From the NCBI GenBank assembly GCA_945893045.1, contig CAMDEA010000055.1, positions 1-46,142 on the forward strand: a stretch of DNA of 46,142 nucleotides. The letters are read 5' to 3'. Origin of the DNA: Planctomyces sp. SH-PL62 (lineage in GTDB: Bacteria; Planctomycetota; Planctomycetia; Planctomycetales; Planctomycetaceae). This document shows, in pieces, positions 1 through 9,555 of the stretch. Positions within the stretch are counted from its first letter, which is position 1, and each line of letters opens with the position of its first letter. A program made the position numbers and the translations under genes. The notes beneath the pieces were generated by a model, which saw nothing but the letters and a program-made list of their open reading frames with translations, made no database searches and had not been told where the DNA came from.

Positions 1-42
1 AGCCCCCCGGTGGGCACGATGTCTTCGGAAGACCGGGGGGCT
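1..42. repeat. Hairpin at window edge, followed by a repeat end
   Basis: Positions 1-11 and 32-42 form an 11-bp perfect inverted repeat (AGCCCCCCGGT / ACCGGGGGGCT). The inner bases 21-33 can form a second small hairpin (GTCTTC-GG-AAGAC). Directly after it, 43-62 nearly repeats the right outer end of the nested element at 19660-19784 (GACGCCGCCCCGCTC core). This may be the right end of a similar unit whose left part lies outside the window. Confidence 0.5.
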
Positions 43-135
43 GACGCCGCCCCGCTCGCCTGCGCGTCCATTGTTTCACAGGCTCGTCGTGGCAGATTCA
101 TGGGCAGGTTCCTGGTGGCCGCTAAGGATCCGGAC

Positions 136-203
136 CGTAGCCGCGTTTCGCCAGAACGCGGGTGATCCGGGAAACCCCCGCGTTCTGGCGAAACGCGGCT
201 ACG
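136..203. repeat. REP-like paired hairpin (GTAG...CTAC), copy A
   Basis: Arms 136-162 and 177-203 are perfect 27-bp reverse complements around a 14-nt loop. Apart from the outermost base pair the element starts GTAG and ends CTAC. Each arm is itself a hairpin, with stem CCGCGTT/AACGCGG. It lies just past the 3' end of the minus-strand gene at 211-1824, so it could also work as a terminator, although no T-tract follows. Confidence 0.75.
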
Positions 204-210
204 ACGAAAT

Positions 211-1824
211 TCACTTCGCCGACCCGATTGGTTTGGCTTGCTGGTATTCGTGGAGGAATTGGTCGATGTCGTTGTGAACGGTTTTAGTCTGTTGAATGAT
301 GATCCGATCTTCGGCGACGCGGAGCAGTCCTTTGCCGCCGCTGACATCCCAAGTGTTCGGGGCGACGAACGTGAGGATCAGCCGTTCGAGCGCTTCGGCT
401 TCGTCCTTGGTCTTGGCTTTGTAAAACCGCGTCTCGAAGTCGTTGAGCAATGGCCGAGCGGCTTCTTTCGGAGCATCTTTATTGGCTTGCCGCAGTTCGT
501 GCAGCAGCAGCGCGATCTGAGTATGGATCGCATCGGTGTGTCGAATCACGAACAGCCCGCTGGGGAAATCGGTCAGCGTGCCACCGTCTCCGTCCTGAGA
601 TTGCCACGGCCCGTTCGTGCTTTCGATCACGGTCGTTTGCAGAGGTTGCACGTCGTCCTCGGAGCGGAGCAGATCGGCGACGTCGTAAACGACCGTGTGC
701 TGAACTTGTCCGGCGGCCTGCGCGGTGGTGATGCGGATCGCTCCGTCGTCGATGACGGCAGTCAGGTGATGCCGCCCCAACGACTGCTGCAAGGCGTCTT
801 GCGCGACATAGCGTCCGTCGGGGAGATTCAGCGGCAAGTCGTCAGCAAGTTTTGCCACCTTCAAGGCTCCGCGATCGACGAAGACTTCCATCTCCGTTTG
901 TTCCGCGAGCAGCTTGGCAACATCGTCCAACGGGGTATCAACCAACTTCAAATCCAATTCGCGACGCAGAGCTTTTTGCGCTCGCTGCCAACGCTGGGCC
1001 TCTTCGGGCGACATCACCAGCAGCGATGGCGAACCGGGCGGGCGCGCGAGCGCGGTTTCGACAGCCCGCAGCAACCGAGCGATTTGCTCCTGAGCATGGA
1101 ACGTCTGGCGGACAACCAATTGATCTCCCAGCCGCGAAACCGTTCCCCCTTCGCCGTCACGATTCATCCACGGTGCGTCAATCACTGCTTCCAACAGCGC
1201 GATGATCGTGTCTTCGGGCGCGACGATTTGAGCAGGGACCGGTCCTCTTCCTGAAAACCCGCCGACAACGGGCCGCTCCGCTGGCTGCCGCTGAACGATC
1301 GCTCGCGTGGCGGACAACTGCTGCAACCGCCCGACGCGATACACCCGCGTCTCCAGCATTCGCTTTTGTTGTTCGGTGTTCGTGATGACGATGTCGCCCC
1401 GAGACACCGTCCAAACCAATTCCAAGTCCGGCAGCGATTGCGTCGCACGTCGGAGAACATGCGACAGTGGCTGACCTGAAACCGAGATCGTGATCCGGGA
1501 GTCATCCAAGAGGGGCTTCGCAATCGACATCGTCGTGTCGAGCCGGATGCGTGCGTTGTGAGTATCCACCAGGAAGGTCACGACATCATTGAGCGGTGCG
1601 TCGATGAATTGGACTTCGCTGACTTTTCGCAACCATTGGACGGCTTGCTCTTGTCGCTGACGATCTGCGAGTTCCGCTTCCACCGCGGCGTCAATGGGCG
1701 AGACTGTCGCGGCCTCGGCTTTCGGCTCGGTGAGTTTCGTGGGAGCTTTCGAGTCCTGAGCCACGCTCACCAGGACCAGGACCAAACCAGTCAAACAGAC
1801 GCTGACGCCAATTCGTCGAATCAT
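211..1824 (-). CDS. Exported protein with repeated secretin-N/STN-like domains
   Basis: 537 aa from ATG 1824, chosen because GGAGA precedes it closely and a signal peptide (MIRRIGVSVCLTGLVLVLVSV) starts there. The mature part shows about two and a half copies of one unit. Each unit has a short alpha/beta domain resembling the secretin/TonB short N-terminal (STN) fold (FIDAPLNDVVTFL around residue 73; LVDTPLDDVAKLL around 295). A second segment follows with the pattern VIxxxxxPW...DGxGGTxxxxxxxLxVRxT. The C-terminal third copy is partial. No secretin channel domain follows, so this is not a type II secretin. Planctomycetes have many such repeat proteins of unknown role. It is probably periplasmic. 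It is divergent from the di-haem gene at 2147, with a nested repeat between them. Confidence 0.75.
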   Translation of the reverse strand: MIRRIGVSVCLTGLVLVLVSVAQDSKAPTKLTEPKAEAATVSPIDAAVEAELADRQRQEQAVQWLRKVSEVQFIDAPLNDVVTFLVDTHNARIRLDTTMSIAKPLLDDSRITISVSGQPLSHVLRRATQSLPDLELVWTVSRGDIVITNTEQQKRMLETRVYRVGRLQQLSATRAIVQRQPAERPVVGGFSGRGPVPAQIVAPEDTIIALLEAVIDAPWMNRDGEGGTVSRLGDQLVVRQTFHAQEQIARLLRAVETALARPPGSPSLLVMSPEEAQRWQRAQKALRRELDLKLVDTPLDDVAKLLAEQTEMEVFVDRGALKVAKLADDLPLNLPDGRYVAQDALQQSLGRHHLTAVIDDGAIRITTAQAAGQVQHTVVYDVADLLRSEDDVQPLQTTVIESTNGPWQSQDGDGGTLTDFPSGLFVIRHTDAIHTQIALLLHELRQANKDAPKEAARPLLNDFETRFYKAKTKDEAEALERLILTFVAPNTWDVSGGKGLLRVAEDRIIIQQTKTVHNDIDQFLHEYQQAKPIGSAK

Positions 1825-1909
1825 CGGAGAGTCTCCAGAACGGAGCACGACGGGAGTTGTTCACACGCGGCCAGAGTATCGGCCACACCCACGACTTTCA
1901 CGGGCAGAC

Positions 1910-2065
1910 GGTTCAGAATCCACGGCTGGCCAATTGAGTGTCTGTAGCTCGACCCCTTGTGGGTCGGATGATTTTGATTCGGCGACACTTCCACAGAAAC
2001 ATTGAATCGTCCGACCCACATGGGGTCGGGCTACACGACGAGTTAGCCAGCCGTGGTTCAGAATC
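1910..2065. mobile_element. MITE-like nested inverted repeat with 11-bp direct repeats, copy B
   Basis: GGTTCAGAATC occurs at 1910-1920 and again at 2055-2065, flanking a 134-bp unit (1921-2054). The unit begins CACGGCTGGC and ends GCCAGCCGT, giving terminal inverted repeats of 9 bp (1922-1930/2046-2054). Nested inside is a REP-like pair, GTAG at 1944 to CTAC at 2034, with 30-nt arms (1944-1973/2005-2034, three mismatches). Each arm holds the mini-hairpin CGACCC-loop-GGGTCG. It carries no coding capacity. The direct repeats look like a target-site duplication, but chance cannot be excluded from one copy. Confidence 0.6.
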
Positions 2066-2146
2066 AGTTTGCGGTTGTCGAAGGACCGCCGATAGACTGC
2101 CGTCGCTGTTCCATTTCTTATGCGGTCCCGCTCGTGGAGTTTCGCC

Positions 2147-3718
2147 ATGTTGCTTTCTCGGCGAAGTGTTGTCGGCCTTGGTCTGTGGCCGTTCGTGCTG
2201 TTGTGCGGATTGTGGAGCGATGCTGCGTTCGCGTGGCAATTCGGCGGAAGTGCTCCAGCATCTGCGGTCCATCAAAGGCCGAACGAACCTCAAAACGCCA
2301 CCGCGACTCTCGACAAGCGGGTGGAGCAAGAGAAGACCGGCCGCGAATTGTTCGTGCGCGACTGGAGCAAACCCCACTCGGTGCTCGCCGCCAAGGGGGA
2401 TGGCTTGGGGCCGATGTACAACGACGTCTCGTGCGTCGCGTGCCATCAACTCGGCGGCATCGGCGGAGCGGGGAACGGAGAAAAGAACGTGCGTTTGCTG
2501 CACCTGGTCGGCGGCAGCGGCGTGCCGCTGCGAACCGCCAAGGCCGGCGAACGTGAGATCAAAAAACGCCAGCAAGTGCATCCCGAATTCGCCGCCACCA
2601 CCACCGTCTTGTTGCATCGGTACGAATGGAACGAAGGCAAAAGTGATCGCGGCTATCAAGATTGGATGGCGAAACGTTTGCCGAAAGCGATCGTGGATCA
2701 GAGCACTCACCAGCCGTCGAACCAGTCACCATCAAGTTTCCTGGCAACGACGATCCGGCACAGCCCGCTGGATTCGGCGGCCGGCACGTTCCGCACGGAA
2801 GGCTTGCCGGTACGAGTGACCGAGCGCAACACGACGTCGCTTTTCGGAGCCGGACTGATCGACTCGATCCCCGACGCCGCCATCGTCGAACAAGCGGAAC
2901 GTCAGAAGAAACAACACGCGCCGCTGATCACCGGCCGAGTGCCTCAGAACGCGAGCGGTGCCATCGGCCGCTTCGGCTGGCGCGGCCAAGTCGCCACGCT
3001 CCAGGAATTCGTGATGACCGCCTGCTCGTTGGAGTTGGGCCTGTCGGTGCCGGGACACCCGCAATCACAACGAGTGTTGTTGTCGGAGGGGAGAGCTCTC
3101 AACTTTGGAGCGGAGCGGACGAGGCCGGCCGAGGATCTCAATCAAGACCAGTGCAATGCGTTGACGGCTTATGTCGCCGGCTTGTCGGCTCCGAAGAGCG
3201 CTCGGGCCGCCACGCTGGATCAAGCCAAGTCGATCCAGCGTGGGCAAGAGTTGTTCGCGAAGACGGGTTGTGCGATCTGCCACGTTCCCGATGTTGGATC
3301 GGTCGCGGGGCTGTACAGCGATCTGTTGCTGCACGACATGGGGCCGAACTTGTCCGATCCGCTGCCGGCCGTCCCGGAACTCAACGAACAAACCATCCCC
3401 AGCGGTGTCGGCTACTACGGCCCGGTCATCGAGCTGGTCAAGAACATCACCACGAATATCCATCAGGAATGGCGCACGCCACCGCTGTGGGGCGTGGCCA
3501 GTTCCGGTCCGTATTTGCACGATGGCCGCGCGGCGACGCTCGAACAAGCGGTCCAATGGCACGGCGGCGAAGGTCAACGCGCGGCCGAAGCGTTCCGCAC
3601 CCTCAAGCTGGAACAACGCCGCGATCTGCTCCAGTTCCTCGACAGCCTCGCCGCGCCCGCCGAGAACGCGGCCCTGCGACTTCCGCGAGGTGCGGGCGGA
3701 GGCGTTGGATTCTTCTAA
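2147..3718 (+). CDS. Di-haem oxidoreductase, DUF1111/putative peroxidase family
   Basis: 523 aa from ATG 2147, preceded by TGGAG seven bases upstream; an upstream in-frame ATG at 2120 has no such site. An N-terminal signal peptide (MLLSRRSVVGLGLWPFVLLCG) points to export. Two c-type haem motifs are visible: C96-V-A-C-H100 and C375-A-I-C-H379. The segment after the second haem (DMGPNLSDP, EWRTPPLWGVASSGPYLHDGRAATLEQAVQWHGGE, not quoted in full order) is typical of the DUF1111 di-haem family, related to MauG/CcpA-like peroxidases. The electron donor and substrate are unknown. It converges with the response regulator at 3765 with only 46 bp between stops. Confidence 0.85.
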   Translation: MLLSRRSVVGLGLWPFVLLCGLWSDAAFAWQFGGSAPASAVHQRPNEPQNATATLDKRVEQEKTGRELFVRDWSKPHSVLAAKGDGLGPMYNDVSCVACHQLGGIGGAGNGEKNVRLLHLVGGSGVPLRTAKAGEREIKKRQQVHPEFAATTTVLLHRYEWNEGKSDRGYQDWMAKRLPKAIVDQSTHQPSNQSPSSFLATTIRHSPLDSAAGTFRTEGLPVRVTERNTTSLFGAGLIDSIPDAAIVEQAERQKKQHAPLITGRVPQNASGAIGRFGWRGQVATLQEFVMTACSLELGLSVPGHPQSQRVLLSEGRALNFGAERTRPAEDLNQDQCNALTAYVAGLSAPKSARAATLDQAKSIQRGQELFAKTGCAICHVPDVGSVAGLYSDLLLHDMGPNLSDPLPAVPELNEQTIPSGVGYYGPVIELVKNITTNIHQEWRTPPLWGVASSGPYLHDGRAATLEQAVQWHGGEGQRAAEAFRTLKLEQRRDLLQFLDSLAAPAENAALRLPRGAGGGVGFF

Positions 3719-3764
3719 ACGGCGCGGCTGGGCCACAAGTCAATTGGGGTGGCGAACGCAGCGC

Positions 3765-5135
<1,371 letters not shown>

Positions 5136-5139
5136 GGGA

Positions 5140-5166
5140 TGACATTTCAAATTTCAAATCTCAGAG
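5140..5166. repeat. Short AT-rich TTTCAAAT repeat between kinase and regulator
   Basis: The junction of the two-component genes is filled by TTTCAAATTTCAAATCTCAG. A close relative (TTTCAAATCTCGAATCTCAA) sits at 7984-8014 between two other genes. Both are AT-rich patches in GC-rich surroundings at gene borders. No function can be assigned. Confidence 0.4.
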
Positions 5167-5167
5167 T

Positions 5168-7291
5168 TCAAATCGGCAACCGCACTTCAAAGCACGTTCC
5201 TTGGCCGGGCGTCGATTCACAACGAATCTCGGCCCCAAGCTCGCGGATGCGGCGGCCGACGATGTACAGGCCCAGGCCAGTGCCGTCGAGTTTCGTCGTG
5301 ACGAAGGGCTCGAACAGATGCTCTTGCACTTCCGGCGGCAGACCGGGTCCGTTGTCGCGGATCGAGATGGTGACGGCATTCGATTCTGTGCGACATAAAA
5401 CGGTCACGAGTCCACCCGATCCGGCGGCGTCGATCGAATTCGACAGCAAGTTAAAGAAGACCTCTCCCAAGCTGGCGGGATCGGCGTGGATCGGCAACGC
5501 GCCGTCATCGAAATCGGTTTCCAGCCGCACTCCCTTTTGTTGCGCGAGCAGCCGCAGAATGCGGAGCGTGTGTTCGAGCAGTTCTCGTGGCACGCACGAG
5601 TCGCTGGCGGTCGGCGCGGGGCGAGCGAATTCCAGCAACTGCCGTGTCGTCGCTGCGAGCCGGTCGATCTCGCTGACGATCAGCCGCAGGTCTTCCGCGT
5701 GTGGGCTGTCGGGGCCGAGGTCTTCGGCCATCACGGTCGAGATGGCGCGGATCGACGACAGCGGGTTCTTGATTTCGTGCGCGATCGAACTGGCCAGCAA
5801 CCCCAGCGTCGAGAGTTTTTCTTCCCGCAAAGCTCGGCGTTCGGCGGCGAGGCGGTCTTGCTGCAAGCACGCGTTGCGCAGCGTGACCGCGAGCTGCTCG
5901 GTCAGCAGTGCCAGCGAACTGAGTTCTTCCTCGTCCAATTCCTGATTGAACGGCTTGCGGCCGAGCACCAGCAATCCGCGCAGGTCGCGATGATCAATCG
6001 CAATGACCGTTGAGCTACTGGTTGCGCTGAGCAGTTCCAGCGCTTCCTGACTCGCCGCGTCGCGCCGCGTCATCAGCCGCTGCCCGGTCTCGGTCAGCAC
6101 GCGCCGCAAGGCGACCGCTTGTTCGTAGGACGGGCACTCCTGCCCGTCAGTCGGCGATGTTTCCCCAGATTCGGGTCGGGCAGGAGTGCCCAACCTACGG
6201 GAACGGCACAGCAGCCGGTCGTCTTCACCGAACAGCCAACTGCTGGCATGTTCGACGCCGAACAAAGTCCGCATCGCCTCGGTGATCGTTGATAACCAGA
6301 TTTCGACCGGCTGTTCGATGCCTTCCGACATGTGCGCCGCCAGTTGCCGAGTCTGTTCGCGCACGCCGGCGACTCGTGTGCCGAGCAGATATCGCAACGA
6401 CTCGGCCACGCGCTGTCGCAGCGGTTGATACGCCACGACCAGCATGGCGGCGGCGACCGCCTCGACGATCGCGAAGTCCACTCGCAACTGTTCGGACAGC
6501 CGATTGGTCACGTCGGACAGAGCCAAGTGATGAAACAGAAATACGGCCGCCAGGACCGCTCCGTAAACCAGCGTCCGTTCCAAGACCAGTGGCACGAACC
6601 TGAACCGCACGACGTGATACGCGAAGAGCAATGCCGGCAGCACCGGCGAGAGGCCCACCAACAATTTCCATTCTTCGGCCTGTTCCGGCCAAGTCGGGAT
6701 CGCGACATAGATCACGAAGACCGCCAGCACGCTCAGACCACACAGCGTGGCCGCCATGCCTTGAAAGAACGACGTGGCATGCGGGAGTGCGACTCGCCGC
6801 CGCAGTCCCCAGAACGTCCCGGCAGCGACGAGGTTCGTCACGCATAGCCAAACGACATAGGGTGTCGTGAACGCTGCAACCAGCGTCAGGAACTCTCCGC
6901 TCGGCTCCACAAACAGACCGCGAGCAATCGGCCCCAGCGTCAACACCGGGAGATAACACAGACCGTAGCGCGCATCGCCGCGCGGTTTGGCTTCGATGCC
7001 GGTCTGCCACAAACGGATGGCTCCGTGCAACAGCGAACTCGGCATCAGCAGCAGCCCCGTGGTCATCGCCGTCATGGCCATCGCGTTGACTTGCAGCGGC
7101 CAGGGATGCGTCGCCTCCAGCAACAGCGTGTGGACGAAACTCCCCGCGTGCCATAACCAAGCGGCAGCCGTCAGAGCCAGCATCCACACCGTCACATGCC
7201 GCCGATTTGGCCGCTCGATCAGAGCCACCAGCAACACCGTGTCCACCACGGTCGCCGCGCCGAGTCCCAAGAGTTGTAAATCGCTAAGCAT
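5168..7291 (-). CDS. Membrane sensor histidine kinase with GAF domain
   Basis: 707 aa from ATG 7291. Residues 1-275 hold about seven to eight hydrophobic segments, a membrane sensor layout similar to that of PrsK-type kinases. A GAF-like domain follows at about 310-465. The dimerisation/phosphoacceptor domain contains H505 in SSIAHEIKNPLSS. The ATP-binding domain has an N-box (NLLSNSIDAAG), G1 (DNGPGLP) and G2 (GTGLGLYIV), and the protein ends shortly after. The next gene encodes the cognate sigma54 regulator. Residues about 365-389 of the GAF domain are encoded by a REP-like palindrome (6125-6198) that stays in frame, probably tolerated as a surface loop. The ligand is unknown; membrane state is a guess from the neighbouring PspA gene. 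Confidence 0.93.
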   Translation of the reverse strand: MLSDLQLLGLGAATVVDTVLLVALIERPNRRHVTVWMLALTAAAWLWHAGSFVHTLLLEATHPWPLQVNAMAMTAMTTGLLLMPSSLLHGAIRLWQTGIEAKPRGDARYGLCYLPVLTLGPIARGLFVEPSGEFLTLVAAFTTPYVVWLCVTNLVAAGTFWGLRRRVALPHATSFFQGMAATLCGLSVLAVFVIYVAIPTWPEQAEEWKLLVGLSPVLPALLFAYHVVRFRFVPLVLERTLVYGAVLAAVFLFHHLALSDVTNRLSEQLRVDFAIVEAVAAAMLVVAYQPLRQRVAESLRYLLGTRVAGVREQTRQLAAHMSEGIEQPVEIWLSTITEAMRTLFGVEHASSWLFGEDDRLLCRSRRLGTPARPESGETSPTDGQECPSYEQAVALRRVLTETGQRLMTRRDAASQEALELLSATSSSTVIAIDHRDLRGLLVLGRKPFNQELDEEELSSLALLTEQLAVTLRNACLQQDRLAAERRALREEKLSTLGLLASSIAHEIKNPLSSIRAISTVMAEDLGPDSPHAEDLRLIVSEIDRLAATTRQLLEFARPAPTASDSCVPRELLEHTLRILRLLAQQKGVRLETDFDDGALPIHADPASLGEVFFNLLSNSIDAAGSGGLVTVLCRTESNAVTISIRDNGPGLPPEVQEHLFEPFVTTKLDGTGLGLYIVGRRIRELGAEIRCESTPGQGTCFEVRLPI
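6125..6198. repeat. REP-like paired hairpin inside a CDS, copy C
   Basis: A 74-bp element runs from GTAG (6125-6128) to CTAC (6195-6198). Arms 6125-6148 and 6175-6198 are 24 nt with three mismatches, and each folds as GGGCA-CTCC-TGCCC. It lies wholly inside the histidine kinase gene and is translated without interrupting the frame, coding for RRLGTPARP to GQECPSY in the GAF region. Confidence 0.75.
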
Positions 7292-7619
7292 GAGCAGAGT
7301 GTAATCGCGCGAAGGGGTCGGGAGTCTTTATTCAGGCCGCCCAACCGGCTTGTTCTGTTTTGCGGCTTTGCCCCAACGGGGCAAGACTCGATAGCCCAGG
7401 GCAAGCGACTAACGGGAGCGCCGCCCTGGGTTACGGAACGAAGAACATTGATGAGCCCCAACGGGGCGTGACTCCTCGGAAATGTCGCGCGAGTTTCGCC
7501 CCGTTGGGGCTGGAAGGGCTATCGAGTTTCGACCCTTTGGGCCGGGAGCAAGAAACCAATCCCGCCCGATCACGAGACTTCGTTAAGACGCCTTTTTCAT
7601 CACCACACTCCCGACTTCG
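7292..7619. repeat. Gene-free mosaic of short repeats
   Basis: This 328-bp gap has no credible gene. It holds GGGGTCGGGAGTCTTTA at 7314-7330, a left-arm-only match to the long hairpin at 15070-15156. It also holds three copies of the near-palindrome GCCCCAACGGGGC at 7370-7382, 7455-7467 and, inverted, 7498-7510. An inverted pair ACTCGATAGCCC / GGGCTATCGAGT lies at 7387-7398 and 7517-7528, and another, GCCCAGGGC / GCCCTGGG, near 7394 and 7423. This looks like decayed or stacked REP-type elements. No promoter for the kinase could be picked out. Confidence 0.6.
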
Positions 7620-7970
7620 TCACCTCGCCAGTTCAAACACAGTGACCTCCGTTTCATCGAGCGACCGTTCGCCATCGGGACCGATCCAGCGGATCACGGA
7701 TCGCGAAGTCTCAATCATCAACCGCACCAACAATCGTGCGGAGCCGATCTCGCTGCGGAGGTCATAATCCACAAACGGCCCTTCGGCGTCTTGGCCAGCA
7801 ATCCGATGAGCGATTTCGAACGACTGGCCGCCGATCACCACCAAACAGGGCGGCTGCAACCGCAGCAACCGCCCGTCGCGCGGAGACGCCCGAATCCGGT
7901 CCACTCGCCACCACGCCCGCAAGCAGTCCAACAACGCTCGACTCAGTGATGGCAGCGGCGACAAGGACAT
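7620..7970 (-). CDS. Hypothetical protein, 116 aa
   Basis: The ATG at 7970 is preferred over an upstream in-frame TTG because GAGGT stands eight bases upstream of it. The sequence (MSLSPLPSLSRALLDCLRAW at the start) has no signal peptide or membrane segment. It shows alternating beta-type stretches: PCLVVIGGQSFEIAHRIAG, then DYDLRSEIGSARLLVRL, then a C-terminal VIRWIGPDGERSLDETEVTV. I do not recognise a family. It follows the membrane coiled-coil gene by about 95 bp on the same strand, so the two and PspA upstream may form one transcript. Confidence 0.6.
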   Translation of the reverse strand: MSLSPLPSLSRALLDCLRAWWRVDRIRASPRDGRLLRLQPPCLVVIGGQSFEIAHRIAGQDAEGPFVDYDLRSEIGSARLLVRLMIETSRSVIRWIGPDGERSLDETEVTVFELAR

Positions 7971-8064
7971 CAGCAACCTCGCGATTTCAAATCTCGAATC
8001 TCAAATCTCAAATGACGATCAGTGCCAACCGTGATCGACTCCAGGGCCACGGTCAGGCAGAGAT

Positions 8065-8685
8065 TCAGTACCCGTCAGGGCCTTTCAGCAGCCCGATCAC
8101 GGCCGACAGCACCGAGTGGAAAGACGGGCCGATTAAGAACACGAAGCTCAGCAACAGCGACGCGACATAAACGAACCGATTGGTCTGGGCATCGAACAGC
8201 AGCAGATAAAGCAATCCTCCCACGAGCAGAACCGCCGCGCAGCAGGCGATCCAGTTGCCAATCTCACTCACCGTGAAGTAGCGATAACGGCGGAGCACAA
8301 AGTCGATTTGAATTTCCCGGAATTGGTCCGTGATCTCCGGCGCAGTGGGTGCCGCCGGATGATTTGGCATCTGTGGCACGACCAAATTCTCCCTCGGGAT
8401 TTGGGTGTAAGCCTCGAAATCACTTTCATAGAGAGCCATCAACTTCTCGTGGTGCTTCAATTGGAGGTCATAGTTTTTCAGCGCGATTTCGTACTCCTTT
8501 TGACGATCCGCGAAGGACTCGCGGTTCTGCTTTCGTTCGAGTTCCACTCGCTTCTCGTCCGCAGAGAAACGAATCCGAGTCAGCCCTAAGACTTCGGATC
8601 GCAGCCAGTACGTTGTCGTCAAGAGGCTGAGAAACCCGATTAAACAACAGACCTTGGCCGTATTGAGTCGAAATTCCGCCGTCAT
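8065..8685 (-). CDS. Hypothetical membrane protein with a coiled coil
   Basis: 206 aa from ATG 8685, with GAGGA about seven bases upstream. One membrane helix is near the N-terminus (VCCLIGFLSLLTTTYW). A charged helical stretch predicted as a coiled coil follows at about 40-90 (RVELERKQNRESFADRQKEY onward). Two more membrane helices lie near residues 150-195 (ACCAAVLLVGGLLYLLLF and FVYVASLLLSFVFLIG). No family is recognised. It sits 42 bp downstream of the PspA-family gene on the same strand, so it may act with PspA at the inner membrane. That is inference from position only. Confidence 0.7.
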   Translation of the reverse strand: MTAEFRLNTAKVCCLIGFLSLLTTTYWLRSEVLGLTRIRFSADEKRVELERKQNRESFADRQKEYEIALKNYDLQLKHHEKLMALYESDFEAYTQIPRENLVVPQMPNHPAAPTAPEITDQFREIQIDFVLRRYRYFTVSEIGNWIACCAAVLLVGGLLYLLLFDAQTNRFVYVASLLLSFVFLIGPSFHSVLSAVIGLLKGPDGY

Positions 8686-8727
8686 TTTGAGTCCTCACTT
8701 TCCTGATGGTCGTCGTTGAGTGCCTGT

Positions 8728-9408
8728 TTATTCCGCGCCAGCCAATTGCTGCTTCAGCCGCTCGAATTCATCGGCGACGTTCTCGCGGCGTTCGGCTTCG
8801 TCGAATTGGCGTTCGAGTTCATCGACGTCGGGATCGTGGCCATCCATCCGGTCGTAGGCGGTTTCGAGAGCCTCGGCCCGATCGACACGCTGCTCCAGAC
8901 GATTGAACTGAGCGAATGCGGAGGAACTGCCGGCTCGATCGAGCGCCGCGTTGATGCGGCGTGACGAGTCAGCTCGCGCGAGCCGAGCCAGCAACAGCGT
9001 CCGCTTCTGCCGCGCCTGTCGGATCTTGTCTTCGAGATCCCGCACCGAGTCTTGCAGCTTGCGCGTCTGCGTCTTTTGCTTCTCGTGCTGAGCGTGCAGG
9101 TCTTCAGCCCGCTTCTCGCCCAGCATCTTTTGCTCGAGCGCCGCCTTCGAGGTCGTCTCATCACCGCGCTTGAGAGCTTTGGTCGCGCGATCGAGCCACT
9201 CCTTCGCGGCCTCACGCTCGCGGTCCACTTGTTTGCCGAGCTGAATCTCATCGGCAATCGCCTCGGCCACGCTGCGGCGGACGGATTCCTGTTCTTCCTC
9301 CATGTCGATGATGAGCTGATGCAGCATCCGCTCCGGGTCTTCGATCTTCTCCCGCAACGCGGTAATGCTGGACTTCATGACGAACGTAAACTGGTTGAGC
9401 CATTGCAT
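8728..9408 (-). CDS. pspA: PspA/IM30 (Vipp1) family protein
   Basis: 226 aa from ATG 9408, preceded by AAAGGT; an upstream in-frame start at 9465 lacks a site and would add residues atypical of the family. The N-terminus (FTFVMKSSITALREKIEDPE, then MLHQLIIDMEEEQ) matches the PspA start, in which an amphipathic helix is followed by the DPExxL signature. The rest is a nearly continuous alpha-helical coiled coil to the end, as expected of this ESCRT-III-like family. These proteins oligomerise on the inner membrane and protect it under stress. No sigma54-type promoter (GG-N10-GC) was found in the 147 bp upstream, although a sigma54 activator is encoded nearby. The symbol is given at family level. 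Confidence 0.85.
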   Translation of the reverse strand: MQWLNQFTFVMKSSITALREKIEDPERMLHQLIIDMEEEQESVRRSVAEAIADEIQLGKQVDREREAAKEWLDRATKALKRGDETTSKAALEQKMLGEKRAEDLHAQHEKQKTQTRKLQDSVRDLEDKIRQARQKRTLLLARLARADSSRRINAALDRAGSSSAFAQFNRLEQRVDRAEALETAYDRMDGHDPDVDELERQFDEAERRENVADEFERLKQQLAGAE

Positions 9409-9555
9409 GACAGTGGACCTTTCAAAGTGTTGAAACCAAGAACGGAAACTCATTGAGACACCCAATCGAACAGATCAAATCGGCTAGTCGAATTTGTCGC
9501 GGGCGAGCTAACATCCGCGCCCTTCAGCACGCCCCAGAATCGCGAGGAGGACCGC

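Noticed and set aside
7370..7510. Three GCCCCAACGGGGC copies as a CRISPR array
   Set aside because: The repeats are 13 bp, one is inverted, and spacing is irregular (85 and 43 bp), with no cas genes.
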